DNA from: Massilia frigida
GTDB taxonomy: Bacteria > Pseudomonadota > Gammaproteobacteria > Burkholderiales > Burkholderiaceae_D
DNA length: 64,000 bases
Reading direction: 5' to 3'
Assembly (NCBI RefSeq): GCF_011682175.1
Contig: NZ_WHJG01000006.1
Coordinates: forward strand, 1-64,000
The notes below the pieces were generated by a model. That model made no database searches. It was given only the letters and a program-made list of their open reading frames with translations, and was not told where the DNA came from. The position numbers were made by a program, and so were the translations under genes. Below, piece by piece: positions 51,683 to 61,709 of the stretch. Within the stretch, counting starts at the first letter, position 1. Each line of letters starts with the position of its first letter.

Positions 51683-54600
51683 TGCAGCCACACCCGCATC
51701 AGCGACAGCAGCTGGGCCACGTCGACCGGCTTGGTGATGTAGTCCGAGGCACCGGCGGCGATGCATTTGTCGCGGTCGCCCTTCATCGCCTTGGCGGTCA
51801 GCGTGATGATCGGCAGCGACTTGAACTTCGGTATGCGCCGGATCGCGCGCATGGTGTCGTAGCCGTCCATTTCCGGCATCATGATGTCCATCAGGACGAT
51901 CTCGATGGTCGGGTCTTTTTCCAGCACTTCGATGCCGTCGCGGCCATTTTCGGCGAACGACACCTGCATCTGCTGGCGTTCCAGCAGCGACGACAGGGCG
52001 AAGATGTTGCGCAGGTCATCATCGACGATCAATACCTTGCGTCCGGCCAGGCCGCCATCGGCCGCGTGGATTTCTTCCAGCATGCGGCGTTGCAGTTCCG
52101 GCAGCGAGGCGTGCGAGCGGTGCAGGAACAGGGCCGTTTCGTCCAGCAGGCGCTCGGGTGAGCGCGCATCCTTGATGACGATGGTCTTGGCATAGCGTTT
52201 GAGCTTGGTCACTTCCTTGCGGCTCAATTCCTTGGCGGTGTAGATCACGATCGGCAGGTCGCGCAGGGCAGTGTCCTTGCCGATCACGTCGAGCAGATCG
52301 AAGCCGCTGATGTCGGGCAGGGTCAGGTCCAGCACCATGCAGTCGAAATGCGAGCCGCGCAGCGCTTCCAGCGCGGCCGCGCCGGTTTCCACGGCCACGA
52401 TGCGCAGGTCGGCGTCGCCGATCAGCGCGACAATCGAGTCGCGCTGCATCTTTTCGTCATCGACCACCAGCAGGCTGCGTTTGCCGCCCAGCAGGAACTT
52501 CTGGATGCGCGTGAATTCTTCCTGCAGCGCTTCGCGTTCGACCGGCTTGCTGATGTACGAAATGGCACCCTGGCGCAGCGCCCGTTCGCGCTCGCGCAGG
52601 GTGGACATCACATGCACCGGAATGTGACGCGTGCTCGGATCGCGTTTCAGGCGGTCGAGCACCGTGAAGCCGTCGATGTCGGGCAGGTCGAGGTCGAGCA
52701 TGATGGCCGACGGCAGGTAGTCGCGCGCCAGCGACAGCGCCGAATCGCCCTGGTGCGTGACGATCGCCTTGAAGTTCTTCTCGCGCGCGAACTCCATCAC
52801 TTCCTTGGCGAAGCGCTCGTCGTCCTCGATGATCAGGACCGACGGGTCGCCCGGGGCGATCAGGCCGCGGTCGTCCAGCACCGACGCGTATTCGACCAGC
52901 TGCGCTTGCGACGCGGCCGGATCGGCGTGGATGGTGCCGCTGTCGTACGGCGTGACCGTGCTGGCATACACCACGGTCGATGGCGGCGGCGCCAGGCGCG
53001 CAGGCTGCGGCTGGCGTGCCTGGTCGTAGTTGATGAAGCCGGCCCGGTTGTAAGGCAGGAACAGGGTAAAGGTGGAACCGGCGTTGACCACCGATTCGAC
53101 CCGGATCTCGCCGCCCAGCAGGCGCGCCAGTTCGCGCGAAATCGACAGGCCAAGGCCGGTGCCGCCGTATTTGCGGGCGGTGGAGCCGTCGGCCTGCTGG
53201 AACGCTTCGAAGATCAGCTGCAGCTTGTCGGCCGCGATACCGACGCCGGTGTCGCGCACCGAGAACGCCAGCACCGCATCGGCATGCACCAGGTTCGGGT
53301 GGTCGCTGGTCCAGCCGCTCGTCACCAGCGAAATTTCGAGGGCGACTTCGCCGTGGCTGGTGAACTTGAAGGCGTTCGACAGCAGGTTTTTCAGCACCTG
53401 CTGCAAGCGCGTGGTGTCGGTCATCACGGCGGTCGGCAGGGCGTCGGCCAGCAGCACCGTGAAGCCCAGGTGCTTGGCTTCGGCCATGTGGCGGAAGGTG
53501 CGGTCAACGTAGTTACGCAAGTTCGAGAAGCGGTATTCCGACACGTCGAGTGTCACGGTTCCGGATTCGATCTTGGACAGGTCGAGAATGTCATTAATCA
53601 GAGTCAGCAAGTCCGATCCGGAACCGTGGATCGTCTTTGCGAACTCGACTTGCTTTCCCGAGAGGTTGCCCTCAGGGTTATCCGACAGCTGCTGCGCCAG
53701 GATGAGCAGGGAGTTGAGCGGGGTGCGCAGCTCGTGCGACATATTCGCGAGGAACTCGGATTTGTACTTCGACGACAGCGCCAGCTGGGTCGCTTTTTCT
53801 TCCAGCGCCAGCTTGGCCTGTTCGACCTCGCGGTTCTTGCGTTCTACCTCGATGTTTTGTTCGGACAGCAGGCGCGCCTTTTCGGCCAGTTCCTGGTTGG
53901 TTTGCTGCAGTTCCTGCGCCAGCGACTGCGACTGCGTCAGCAGCGACTCGGTGCGGCTGTTCGCTTCGATCGTGTTGAGCACCACCCCGATCGATTCCAT
54001 CAACTGGTCGAGGAAGGAGAGGTGGGTTTCGGTGAAGCGGTCGAGCGAGGCGATTTCGATCACCGCCTTGACCTGCTGCTCGAACAGGATCGGCAGCACC
54101 ACGATATTGGTCGGCGGCGCCGCCCCCAGGCCCGACGACACCACGATGTAATCGCGCGGCACGTCGGTCAGCCAGATGCGGCTTTTCTCCAGCGCGCACT
54201 GGCCGACCAGGCCTTCGCCCGGGAGGAAGGAGGTGGCCAGCTTGCGGCTGGAACGGTAGCCGTAGCTGGCGATCATGCGCAGGCGCGCGTCGAGTTCCTG
54301 CGAGTCCATCATGTAGAACACGCCGTGGTGGGCCGATACCAGCGGCGCCAGTTCGGACAGGATCAGTTTCGTCACGGCCTGCAAATCGCGCTGGCCTTGC
54401 AGCAGGCGCGTAAAGCGCGCCAGGTTGGTCTTGAGCCAATCCTGCTGCGCATTCTTCTGCGTCGTCTCTTTCAGGTTGCGGATCATCTCGTTGATATTGT
54501 CCTTGAGGTAGGACACCTCGCCGCGCGCTTCCACCTGGATCGAACGCGACAAGTCGCCGCGCGTCACGGCGGTCGCCACCTCGGCAATCGCGCGCACCTG

Positions 54601-56580
54601 GTTGGTCAGGTTGGCCGCCAGCTGGTTGACGTTTTCGGTCAAATCCTTCCACGTACCGGCCACGCCGGACACATTGGCCTGGCCGCCCAGCTTGCCTTCG
54701 GTACCCACTTCGCGCGCCACCCGCGTCACTTCCGAGGCGAACGAGGACAATTGATCGACCATCACGTTGATGGTGTCTTTCAGTTCCAGGATCTCGCCCT
54801 TGACGTCCACCGTGATCTTCTTGGACAGGTCGCCGCGCGCCACGGCGGTGGTCACCGCCGCGATGTTACGCACCTGGCCCGTCAGGTTCGACGCCATGAA
54901 GTTCACGTTATCGGTCAAGTCCTTCCAGGTGCCGCCCACGCCCGGCACGTAAGCCTGGCCGCCCAGCTTACCCTCGGTGCCGACCTCGCGCGCCACGCGT
55001 GTCACTTCCGACGCGAAGGAAGACAATTGGTCGACCATCACGTTAATCGTGTTTTTGAGCTCCAGGATTTCGCCCTTGACGTCCACCGTGATTTTCTTGG
55101 ACAGGTCGCCGTTGGCCACCGCGGTGGTCACGTCGGCGATGTTGCGCACCTGGCCCGTGAGGTTACCCGCCATCGAGTTCACGCCGTCGGTCAAGTCTTT
55201 CCAGGTACCTGCCACGCCGGGCACGTTGGCCTGGCCACCGAGCTTGCCTTCGGTACCGACCTCGCGCGCCACGCGCGTCACTTCCGACGCAAAAGAGTTC
55301 AATTGGTCGACCATCACGTTGATGGTGTTTTTCAGTTCCAGGATCTCGCCCTTGACGTCCACCGTGATTTTCTTGGACAGGTCGCCGTTCGCCACCGCCG
55401 TCGTCACGTCCGCGATGTTGCGTACCTGGCCGGTGAGGTTACCCGCCATCGAGTTGACCGAGTCGGTCAAGTCCTTCCAGGTACCGGCCACGCCTTTCAC
55501 CTGCGCCTGGCCGCCCAGCTTTCCTTCGGTACCGACTTCGCGCGCCACGCGCGTCACTTCCGATGCGAAGGAAGACAATTGGTCCACCATCACGTTAATC
55601 GTGTTTTTCAGTTCGAGAATTTCTCCCTTGACGTCCACCGTGATCTTCTTGGACAAGTCGCCGTTCGCCACGGCGGTAGTCACCGCCGCGATGTTCCTCA
55701 CCTGGCCGGTGAGGTTGGACGCCATGAAGTTCACGTTATCGGTCAAGTCCTTCCAGGTGCCGCCCACCCCAGGCACGTACGCCTGGCCACCCAGCTTTCC
55801 TTCGGTACCCACTTCGCGCGCCACCCGTGTCACTTCCGACGCGAAGGAGCGCAATTGGTCCACCATGACGTTGATGGTGTCCTTCAGCTGCAGAATTTCG
55901 CCGCGCACGTCCACCGTGATTTTCTTGGACAAGTCGCCGTTCGCCACCGCCGTGGTCACCTCGGCGATGTTACGCACCTGCGAGGTCAGGTTGCCCGCCA
56001 TCGAGTTGACCGAGTCGGTCAAGTCCTTCCAGGTGCCGGCCACGCCTTTCACCTGGGCCTGGCCGCCCAGCTTGCCCTCGGTACCGACTTCGCGCGCCAC
56101 GCGCGTGACTTCCGATGAAAACGAGGACAGCTGCTCGACCATCGTGTTGGCGGTGGTGGCCGCGCGCAGGTACTGGCCCTTGAGCGGATGGCCGTCCACT
56201 TCCAGCGCCATGGTCTGCGACAGGTCGCCCTTGGCCACCGCGCCGATGACGCGCGCCATTTCCGTGGTCGGGCGCACCAGGTCGTCGATCAGGGTGTTGA
56301 CGGAGCTGATGATGGTGGCCCAGCCGCCCACCACGTTCGGGACCGAGGCGCGCTGGGTCAGGCGGCCTTCGCGGCCCACCACGCGCGAGACGTCGGTGAC
56401 CGCCTGCACCATCTTTTCCTTGGTCTCGATGATCTCGTTCAGGGTGTCGGCGATCTTGCCCGAAATGCCGCTCCAGTCGGATGGCATGCGCGCCGTGAAG
56501 TCGCCTTTTTTGAGCGCCATCAGGGTCGATAGCAGGAGCTTGATGTCCAGTTCCTCGGCCATGTCGGTCATGTTGTTCAT
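51679..56580 (-). CDS. Soluble hybrid histidine kinase with tandem HAMP array
   Basis: A 1633-residue protein with no transmembrane helix. Residues ~15-700 hold about seven ~92-residue repeats of HAMP pairs, each with [12 protein letters not shown] and [17 protein letters not shown] domain (~715-860), a long coiled coil, HisKA (SHELRTPLN, His near 948) and HATPase ([24 protein letters not shown]) follow. Three receivers lie near 1237-1350, 1367-1480 and 1513-1630, the last two with clear Asp sites ([19 protein letters not shown]). This layout is like fungal group III (Nik1/Os-1) kinases. ATG 56580 has GAGGA upstream and overlaps the preceding gene's stop (ATGA). Confidence 0.93.
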   Translation of the reverse strand: MNNMTDMAEELDIKLLLSTLMALKKGDFTARMPSDWSGISGKIADTLNEIIETKEKMVQAVTDVSRVVGREGRLTQRASVPNVVGGWATIISSVNTLIDDLVRPTTEMARVIGAVAKGDLSQTMALEVDGHPLKGQYLRAATTANTMVEQLSSFSSEVTRVAREVGTEGKLGGQAQVKGVAGTWKDLTDSVNSMAGNLTSQVRNIAEVTTAVANGDLSKKITVDVRGEILQLKDTINVMVDQLRSFASEVTRVAREVGTEGKLGGQAYVPGVGGTWKDLTDNVNFMASNLTGQVRNIAAVTTAVANGDLSKKITVDVKGEILELKNTINVMVDQLSSFASEVTRVAREVGTEGKLGGQAQVKGVAGTWKDLTDSVNSMAGNLTGQVRNIADVTTAVANGDLSKKITVDVKGEILELKNTINVMVDQLNSFASEVTRVAREVGTEGKLGGQANVPGVAGTWKDLTDGVNSMAGNLTGQVRNIADVTTAVANGDLSKKITVDVKGEILELKNTINVMVDQLSSFASEVTRVAREVGTEGKLGGQAYVPGVGGTWKDLTDNVNFMASNLTGQVRNIAAVTTAVARGDLSKKITVDVKGEILELKDTINVMVDQLSSFASEVTRVAREVGTEGKLGGQANVSGVAGTWKDLTENVNQLAANLTNQVRAIAEVATAVTRGDLSRSIQVEARGEVSYLKDNINEMIRNLKETTQKNAQQDWLKTNLARFTRLLQGQRDLQAVTKLILSELAPLVSAHHGVFYMMDSQELDARLRMIASYGYRSSRKLATSFLPGEGLVGQCALEKSRIWLTDVPRDYIVVSSGLGAAPPTNIVVLPILFEQQVKAVIEIASLDRFTETHLSFLDQLMESIGVVLNTIEANSRTESLLTQSQSLAQELQQTNQELAEKARLLSEQNIEVERKNREVEQAKLALEEKATQLALSSKYKSEFLANMSHELRTPLNSLLILAQQLSDNPEGNLSGKQVEFAKTIHGSGSDLLTLINDILDLSKIESGTVTLDVSEYRFSNLRNYVDRTFRHMAEAKHLGFTVLLADALPTAVMTDTTRLQQVLKNLLSNAFKFTSHGEVALEISLVTSGWTSDHPNLVHADAVLAFSVRDTGVGIAADKLQLIFEAFQQADGSTARKYGGTGLGLSISRELARLLGGEIRVESVVNAGSTFTLFLPYNRAGFINYDQARQPQPARLAPPPSTVVYASTVTPYDSGTIHADPAASQAQLVEYASVLDDRGLIAPGDPSVLIIEDDERFAKEVMEFAREKNFKAIVTHQGDSALSLARDYLPSAIMLDLDLPDIDGFTVLDRLKRDPSTRHIPVHVMSTLRERERALRQGAISYISKPVEREALQEEFTRIQKFLLGGKRSLLVVDDEKMQRDSIVALIGDADLRIVAVETGAAALEALRGSHFDCMVLDLTLPDISGFDLLDVIGKDTALRDLPIVIYTAKELSRKEVTKLKRYAKTIVIKDARSPERLLDETALFLHRSHASLPELQRRMLEEIHAADGGLAGRKVLIVDDDLRNIFALSSLLERQQMQVSFAENGRDGIEVLEKDPTIEIVLMDIMMPEMDGYDTMRAIRRIPKFKSLPIITLTAKAMKGDRDKCIAAGASDYITKPVDVAQLLSLMRVWLH
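54640..56240 (-). repeat. ~276-bp tandem repeat array coding the HAMP units
   Basis: Six closely similar units and one more divergent unit of about 276 bases (92 codons). DNA similarity is high: adjacent units share long near-identical runs around GAVGT/ACC-rich segments, for example the repeated [12 protein letters not shown] and [11 protein letters not shown] coding stretches. Such an array can expand or contract by recombination without breaking the frame. Confidence 0.85.
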
Positions 56581-58508
56581 CGGCTTTGTCCTCGTTTTTT
56601 GGGAGTTGAAAGAGCGGCCCGATGCGGATTCGGGCTCGTTGTCGGGTCGGTCTTGCATTGGTCGCGCAGCAGCGCCAGCATGGCCGGCGCGTGCAGGGGA
56701 GGGCTCAGTAGTTCTCCCTGGAATTCGTCGCAGCCGAGCGAATGCAACACGGATAGCTGTTCTTCGGTATGCACGCCCTGGGCCAGCACGCGCAGGCCGA
56801 GCGCGCGCCCGAGGTGGACGATGGCGGCGGCCATGTCGGTGCCGCCGCCGCTGCCGATGGCGTGCACGAAAGCGCGGTCGATCTTCATGGCGTCGAGCGG
56901 CAGCTCGCGCAGCATGGACAGGGCCGCGCCGGCGCTGCCGAAGTCGTCGACCGTCAGGCGCACGCCGGCCGCTTTCAGCTTGCGCAGCACGGCAGCGCTG
57001 TCGCGCGTGTCGAGCAGCAGGTGTTCGGGGATTTCGAGTTCCAGCCAGCCCGCCTCCAGCTTGCAGGTGCGCAGATGCGCCAGCACGCGCGCGGCCAGTT
57101 CGGGACGGATTTGCAGCAGCGCCAGGTCGACCGCCATGAGCACTTGCGGCAGCGGCTGCGCGCGCCAGCGTGCGGCCTCGGCGCAGGCGGCGCCCAGCAT
57201 CCATTCGCACACCTGTTCGAGCAGCAGGCGGTCGGCCACGTCGGGCAGGAAGCTGGACGCCGCAATCAGGCCGTGGCGCGGATGGCGCCAGTACAGCAGC
57301 GCCTCGACCGCGCATACGGGGCCGTCGGGCAGGGCGGCGCGCGGCTGGAACAGCAGTTCGAATTCCTTGCGTTCGAGCGCCGCGTGCAGTTCGGCCACCC
57401 ATTGGGCGCGTTCGCGTTCGCGCGCGTTGAGCTCTTCGCGGAAAAATTCGATGCTGCCGCGCCGGTACTGCTTGGCGTGGTACATGGCGGTGTCGGCATT
57501 TTTCATCAGTTGCGCGGCGCTGTTGCCGTCCTGCGGGTACAGGCCGATGCCGATGCTGGTCGAGGTGGCGACGCGCTTGCCGTTGATCTCGAAGGGGCGC
57601 GTGTGCGCCTGTTCGATCTTGCGCGCCACCCGGGCCGCGTTGGCGGCGCCGCCGCGGCCTTCGAGCAGCACCACGAATTCGTCGCCGCCCAGGCGCGCCA
57701 CTACGTCCGACACGCGCACCGCCGCCAGCAGGCGCGCCGCCACCTGGCGCAGCAATTCGTCGCCCACTTCATGGCCGAGCGAATCGTTGATCTGCTTGAA
57801 GCGGTCCAGGTCGAGGAACAGCAGCGCGAATTCGCCCTGGTGGCGGTCGGCCGTGGCCACCGCGTGTTCGAGCTGGGCGATCAGCGAGCGCCGGTTCACC
57901 AGGTTGGTCAGCGGGTCGCGGATCGACAGCGCCTGCGCGCGTTCCTCGGCCACCTTGCGCTCGGCCACTTCCTGTTCCAGCGCGCGGTTGATGCGTTCCA
58001 GGTCTTGCACGCGCTGCACGCGCAGGTCCTGGTTGAGCCGCGACAGTTCGCGCGTCTTGGCCTGCAGCTCCAGGTTCTTGCGGGTCAGGTCGACGAACAC
58101 CGCCACCTTGGTTTGAAGCACCTGCGGAATGACTGGCGTAAACAGATAGTCGGCCGCGCCCTTGCCGTAGGCTTGCAGGCGGTGGCGCTCGTCGTCGTAG
58201 TGGGCGGTGATGAAAATGATCGGCACCGCGCCCGAACGCGGATGCGAATGGATGGCCTCGGCCGTCTCGAAGCCATCCATGCCGGGCATGTTGGCGTCGA
58301 GCAGGATCACCGCGAAGTCGTGGGTCAGCACCATGCGCAGCGCGTCATGGCCGGAGCTGGCGGTGAGCAGTTCGTAATGCTGTTCGCGCGCGGCCCCGGT
58401 CAGCAGGCTTTCGAGCGCCAGCAGGCTGGCTGCATCATCGTTGACAAGTAAAACTTTCGGAATGATCTGCACGGTGCGGGTAGGTCTGGTTGGGTGGCTG
58501 CCGATCAC
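56577..58508 (-). CDS. REC-GGDEF-EAL response regulator
   Basis: A 643-residue protein. The receiver lies near 17-135 (VLLVNDD start, phosphoacceptor in [11 protein letters not shown]). A coiled coil (~140-200) precedes GGDEF with ARLGGDEF near 275 and an RVSD inhibition site five residues before it, so an active, feedback-controlled diguanylate cyclase. The EAL domain begins VEALLYW but has lost key residues: the Asn strand reads AVDLA, the acidic motif LEIPE, the DDFG loop DDFGSAGAA, and EGVET is QGVHT. Phosphodiesterase activity is unlikely. Its stop overlaps the hybrid-kinase start by 4 bases. It is first in the operon. Confidence 0.92.
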   Translation of the reverse strand: MIGSHPTRPTRTVQIIPKVLLVNDDAASLLALESLLTGAAREQHYELLTASSGHDALRMVLTHDFAVILLDANMPGMDGFETAEAIHSHPRSGAVPIIFITAHYDDERHRLQAYGKGAADYLFTPVIPQVLQTKVAVFVDLTRKNLELQAKTRELSRLNQDLRVQRVQDLERINRALEQEVAERKVAEERAQALSIRDPLTNLVNRRSLIAQLEHAVATADRHQGEFALLFLDLDRFKQINDSLGHEVGDELLRQVAARLLAAVRVSDVVARLGGDEFVVLLEGRGGAANAARVARKIEQAHTRPFEINGKRVATSTSIGIGLYPQDGNSAAQLMKNADTAMYHAKQYRRGSIEFFREELNARERERAQWVAELHAALERKEFELLFQPRAALPDGPVCAVEALLYWRHPRHGLIAASSFLPDVADRLLLEQVCEWMLGAACAEAARWRAQPLPQVLMAVDLALLQIRPELAARVLAHLRTCKLEAGWLELEIPEHLLLDTRDSAAVLRKLKAAGVRLTVDDFGSAGAALSMLRELPLDAMKIDRAFVHAIGSGGGTDMAAAIVHLGRALGLRVLAQGVHTEEQLSVLHSLGCDEFQGELLSPPLHAPAMLALLRDQCKTDPTTSPNPHRAALSTPKKRGQSR

Positions 58509-58923
58509 AGCGTTTTCTACGCAACAGCAACTGTATACCAGTGCGCCCGCCAGTCAAGCACCGGCGGCGCGCACCGCCGGCGGTGGCAAGACGTGCAACT
58601 TACCCGTTTCTGCTAAGCTGGCGACAGAAAGTTGCTAAAGACTAGCGGAAAACAAATTTCCACGACGCACAATTCATTGTGCCCCAGTCCCATGTTGTGA
58701 TTGCGCTACGCCTTTGCTCTCCCGCCGCAAGTCAGCCCAACGTAACTATTAGTTTACTTTCCACGGCGAATTGTCGGCGAAATTTGTCCGTTGCAGGAGA
58801 GCGGAACGGCCTAAAATACCAACTAACAGTTACATTTGGCGTATTTATAGTTAACGCGAGCATACCCGCTAGTGTCATTACGCGATATTTGTGTAAAATA
58901 GGCAACAAAAGGGAGTGACGGCA
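58509..58923. other. 415-bp gap upstream of luxR
   Basis: A divergent upstream region shared by the REC-GGDEF-EAL operon and luxR. It contains a GC hairpin CCGGCGG-CGCGCA-CCGCCGG (58561-58580) and an AT-rich stretch from about 58650 with a possible -10 TAAAAT (58893-58898). I see no clear lux box here. No gene is supported. Confidence 0.5.
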
Positions 58924-59661
58924 ATGGTGAAAATGGGACAACTGATGACGCTGTTAAAAAGCGACCAGGAGAATGGATGGAGTTCCGCCCTGTTTTCGCT
59001 GGCCTATGACCAGGGATTCGACCAGGTGCTGTACGGCGCCGTCGGCTCCAAGCATGTCAAGCTGGAAACAGCTTTCTTGCACAGCAACTACGCGGCCGCC
59101 TGGCGCACGCGCTACGACGCCGACAAGCTGCACTACGTCGACCCGACCGTCTCCCATTGCCTGACCAGCTCGCTTCCCATCGTGTGGGAACCCGATACCT
59201 TCCATGCGCCCGGGCAGCGCGAGATGTACGAGGAAGCCTGCGGCTACGGCATCCGCTCCGGCATCACCTTTCCCATCCACGGGCCGAGCGGCGAATTCGG
59301 GGTGGTCAGTTTCGCCTCCGACGCCCCGCCCAACGGCGAGTTCGACAGCACCATCAGCCAGCTGATGCCATCGCTCTCGCTGATCCGCGACTACGCCTTC
59401 GAGTCCTCGCTCAAATTCGTCGCGCCCAAGCCGGGCGCCGAACCCATCCCGCGCCTGACCAAGCGCGAACTCGAAGTGCTCAACTGGGTGATGGTCGGCA
59501 AATCGTCATGGGAAATCTCGAAAATCGTGCTCTGCTCCGAGGCGACCGTGAATTTTCACATCGGAAACATCCGCGTGAAATTCAATGTCAACACCCGGCA
59601 GCAGGCACTGGTGAAGGCGATCAGTCTGGGCATTATCAGCCCGGAAGATCCCCATCGCTGA
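58924..59661 (+). CDS. luxR: LasR-like acyl-homoserine lactone receptor
   Basis: A 245-residue LuxR-type regulator. The N-terminal autoinducer-binding domain keeps Y56, W60, D73 and W88, the same numbers as in LasR (SNYAAAW, VDPTVSHC, PIVWEPD). The C-terminal GerE helix-turn-helix runs about residues 175-240 (LTKRELEVLNWVMVGKSSWEI...VNFHIGNI). ATG 58924 is preferred (GGGAG nine bases upstream) over GTG 58915. It ends overlapping the 3' end of the convergent rsaL gene by 26 bases. It is expected to activate luxI through the lux box at 59980-59999. Confidence 0.93.
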   Translation: MVKMGQLMTLLKSDQENGWSSALFSLAYDQGFDQVLYGAVGSKHVKLETAFLHSNYAAAWRTRYDADKLHYVDPTVSHCLTSSLPIVWEPDTFHAPGQREMYEEACGYGIRSGITFPIHGPSGEFGVVSFASDAPPNGEFDSTISQLMPSLSLIRDYAFESSLKFVAPKPGAEPIPRLTKRELEVLNWVMVGKSSWEISKIVLCSEATVNFHIGNIRVKFNVNTRQQALVKAISLGIISPEDPHR

Positions 59662-59926
59662 GCTTACCCTTGACATACAGCTTGACCAAAATCGCCACCG
59701 GCGCCGGGATACCCAGGCCGGTTTCGAAGCGGCTGCCGCTGGACTGGGTCACGCCGAAGCGTCCCCAGAACTTTTCCTGGCTTTCGCGCTTGCTGATCCT
59801 GAAGCGTTTTAATTCGCTGTGGGGCGTGCCGGCCATGCTTGCTGCCTGTGCGGTGCCGCTATCGTGATCGATCTCGCCGCGCTGTTCTGCCACGGCCGTC
59901 GTCTGGTAATTGAAATCCTGAGCCAT
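59636..59926 (-). CDS. rsaL: RsaL-like quorum-sensing repressor
   Basis: A 96-residue protein. Its C-terminal 57 residues match RsaL of Pseudomonas: KRESQEKFWGRFGVTQ-SSGSRFETG, then IPAPVAILVKLYVKGKLSD, a tetrahelical HTH of the lambda-repressor class. It lies between luxR and luxI in the opposite orientation, as in lasR-rsaL-lasI. The ATG at 59926 has GAGGAAA upstream. The N-terminal 40 residues are polar and unconserved. It is predicted to bind the rsaL-luxI intergenic region and hold signal production steady. Confidence 0.9.
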   Translation of the reverse strand: MAQDFNYQTTAVAEQRGEIDHDSGTAQAASMAGTPHSELKRFRISKRESQEKFWGRFGVTQSSGSRFETGLGIPAPVAILVKLYVKGKLSDGDLPG

Positions 59927-59979
59927 ACCGTTTCCTCGCAAACAAAAGGGCAGTATTCCATTCACTGTGCTTACGAGCC

Positions 59980-59999
59980 ACCTAGCAACTCTACTAGTT
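59980..59999 (+). promoter_or_regulatory. lux box upstream of luxI
   Basis: ACCTAGCAACTCTACTAGTT fits the lux-box rule NNCT-N12-AGNN over 20 bases, with ACCTA and CTAGTT halves like the las box. Its centre is about 42 bases before the inferred luxI start point, the normal activating position. It could serve both rsaL and luxI. Confidence 0.78.
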
Positions 60000-60014
60000 A
60001 TGTCAATGACTTTT

Positions 60015-60042
60015 TTGCATGATTCTTCATGCAAGTTGCATA
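60015..60042 (+). promoter_or_regulatory. RsaL operator with overlapping dyads
   Basis: CATGCAAGTTGCATA (60028-60042) differs at one base from the published Pseudomonas RsaL target TATGnAAnTTnCATA. Next to it TTGCATGA-TTCT-TCATGCAA (60015-60034) is a perfect 8-bp inverted repeat sharing one half-site. A likely -10, CATGAT (60019-60024), puts the luxI start point near 60031, inside the operator, so bound RsaL would block luxI transcription. Confidence 0.8.
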
Positions 60043-60067
60043 ACTTTTATAAAGCGAGGTACCAAAC

Positions 60068-60655
60068 ATGGCTCTGCACATTCGAATCGCCGCACGGCGC
60101 GACTTTAAATCCCGCGATCTGTGGGAGATGCACACACTGCGTGCCAAGGTTTTCAAAGACCGGCTAGGCTGGGAAGTTCCCATCATGAGCGGCATGGAGA
60201 TCGATGGCTACGACGCCCTCGAACCGCTCTACATGATGATCCGCGAGCCGGGCGGCGGGCCCCTGCGCGGCTGCTGGCGCCTGTTGCCGACCGAGGGCCC
60301 TTACATGCTCAAGGATTCGTTTGCGCAGCTCCTGCATGGCCAGGAAGCCCCGCAAAACGCCCGTATCTGGGAATTGTCGCGTTTCGCCATCGAAACTGAT
60401 GGCAACCAGCATTTTGGCTTTTCCGATATCACCATGGAATCGATCGGGGAAATCATCTGCCACGGCCACCACGCCGGGCTGGACCAGTACGTGACGGTCA
60501 CCACCACCGCCATCGAGCGCTTGCTGCGCCGTGCCGGGGTGCTCACCGCGCGCTTCGGCGATCCGGTCCAGATCGGGGTCGAGCGCGCCGTGGCCCTGTA
60601 TATCGACATTGCCGGCACCTATGAAGCGATGTTCGAGGCGCGCCTGGCGTCCTGA
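60068..60655 (+). CDS. luxI: Acyl-homoserine lactone synthase (LuxI/LasI type)
   Basis: A 195-residue synthase making an N-acyl-homoserine lactone from S-adenosylmethionine and acyl-ACP. The invariant residues are present: R25, F29, W35 (LRAKVFKDRLGWEVP), D46 and D49 (IDGYD), R71 (GCWRLLPTEGPYML), then F85, E102 and R105 (WELSRFAI). GCGAGG lies upstream of the ATG. The acyl chain cannot be read from sequence. Its promoter carries the lux box and RsaL operator. The following gene is on the opposite strand. Confidence 0.95.
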   Translation: MALHIRIAARRDFKSRDLWEMHTLRAKVFKDRLGWEVPIMSGMEIDGYDALEPLYMMIREPGGGPLRGCWRLLPTEGPYMLKDSFAQLLHGQEAPQNARIWELSRFAIETDGNQHFGFSDITMESIGEIICHGHHAGLDQYVTVTTTAIERLLRRAGVLTARFGDPVQIGVERAVALYIDIAGTYEAMFEARLAS

Positions 60656-60671
60656 GCGGCCGGCACCGGCC

Positions 60672-61709
60672 TCAGTCGGCCCGCGCCGGGGGGAAGCTGG
60701 CGATGCGCGCGGTCAGTGTGCGCCAGGCCGGCAGGGCGGCCTGCAACTGCGCATGGACCTGGCTGCTGACGGCGGGGCCCGCCAGCAGGACGTTCTTCAG
60801 GTCGTCGAGTTCGGCGCGCAGGGCGCGCGTGCCGGCCGCCAGCGTGCGGATACCGGCCCCGATGCGGTCCATGCCGCTCAGATAGGCCGACAGGGTCGGC
60901 AGCAAGCCTTGCAGATAGGCCGCCTCGGCCATCATGGCGCTCTGGCCGTTGCGGATATGGTCGAGCTGGCGCATCACGCTCTCGAGCGCGCCGTTGTGAA
61001 GAGTGATGTCCTGGCGCGCTTCGTCGGCCTCCGGCCCGAGCAGCCAGTGGCTGTGGCGGCGCGCGCGCGCCTCGGCCAGTTTTCCCTGCAAGGTATTGAC
61101 TTGCTGCGCCAGGATGAAGGCGTGCACTTGGTCGGCCTGCAAGCGCTGGGTGACCAGCGTCGTATCCGTTTCCAGGTCGGCCGAGGCGCACGCCATCTGC
61201 GCCAGATAGCTGCCGACATCGGCGTCGATGGCGTCGAGGGCGGCGCTGGGGGCCGCCAGGCGCCGTACCAGGCCATCGACCAGGCGCACCGCGCCCGGAC
61301 CGTCCGAGGGGCGGCCGTGGAACATGTTCAGCAGCGCCGTGGCCAGGGGCGGGGCGTCTTGCGCCAGCAAGCTCTCGCCCAGGTGGCGCAGGCCGTCGAG
61401 CCCGGCATCGAGGGCGGGCCGGCTGCGCGTGGCCCAGGCGGCGGCCAGGGTTTTCACCATGAACAGGTAGTGGCTGACCATCGGCCGGGTGGCGCCGGCA
61501 CGCTCGGGCAGCTGGGCGATGCGTTGCGACAAGCTGTCGATGTCGGCCGACAGTTCCAGGATGATGGCCGCGCCGAGCCCGATGCCGGGCCTCCAGAACA
61601 TGCCGCCGCCGATGATGCGCGGGGTGGACTCTCGCAACAGCGCCGGCTGGGCGGGGGAAAGCTGGGGAGTGAGGGAGGCGAGCTGTTCCATGGTGATGAT
61701 TCCAGTCAT
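60672..61709 (-). CDS. All-helical hypothetical protein
   Basis: A 345-residue protein predicted almost wholly helical: amphipathic helices with coiled-coil character from about residue 30 to the end. There is a Gly/Ile hydrophobic stretch near residues 27-45 (RIIGGGMFWRPGIGLGAAIIL). No signal peptide. The overall pattern recalls alpha-pore-forming toxin subunits of the HBL/NHE or xenorhabdolysin kind, but there is no motif I would trust. Start is ATG 61709 or ATG 61691; neither has a strong ribosome-binding site. It lies convergent to luxI, 16 bases after its stop. Confidence 0.5.
   Translation of the reverse strand: MTGIITMEQLASLTPQLSPAQPALLRESTPRIIGGGMFWRPGIGLGAAIILELSADIDSLSQRIAQLPERAGATRPMVSHYLFMVKTLAAAWATRSRPALDAGLDGLRHLGESLLAQDAPPLATALLNMFHGRPSDGPGAVRLVDGLVRRLAAPSAALDAIDADVGSYLAQMACASADLETDTTLVTQRLQADQVHAFILAQQVNTLQGKLAEARARRHSHWLLGPEADEARQDITLHNGALESVMRQLDHIRNGQSAMMAEAAYLQGLLPTLSAYLSGMDRIGAGIRTLAAGTRALRAELDDLKNVLLAGPAVSSQVHAQLQAALPAWRTLTARIASFPPARAD

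Noticed and set aside
52348-56118. 1256-codon open frame antisense to the hybrid kinase
   Set aside because: A mirror of the HAMP repeat array; repeats in the sense protein force repeats in the shadow. No family resemblance.
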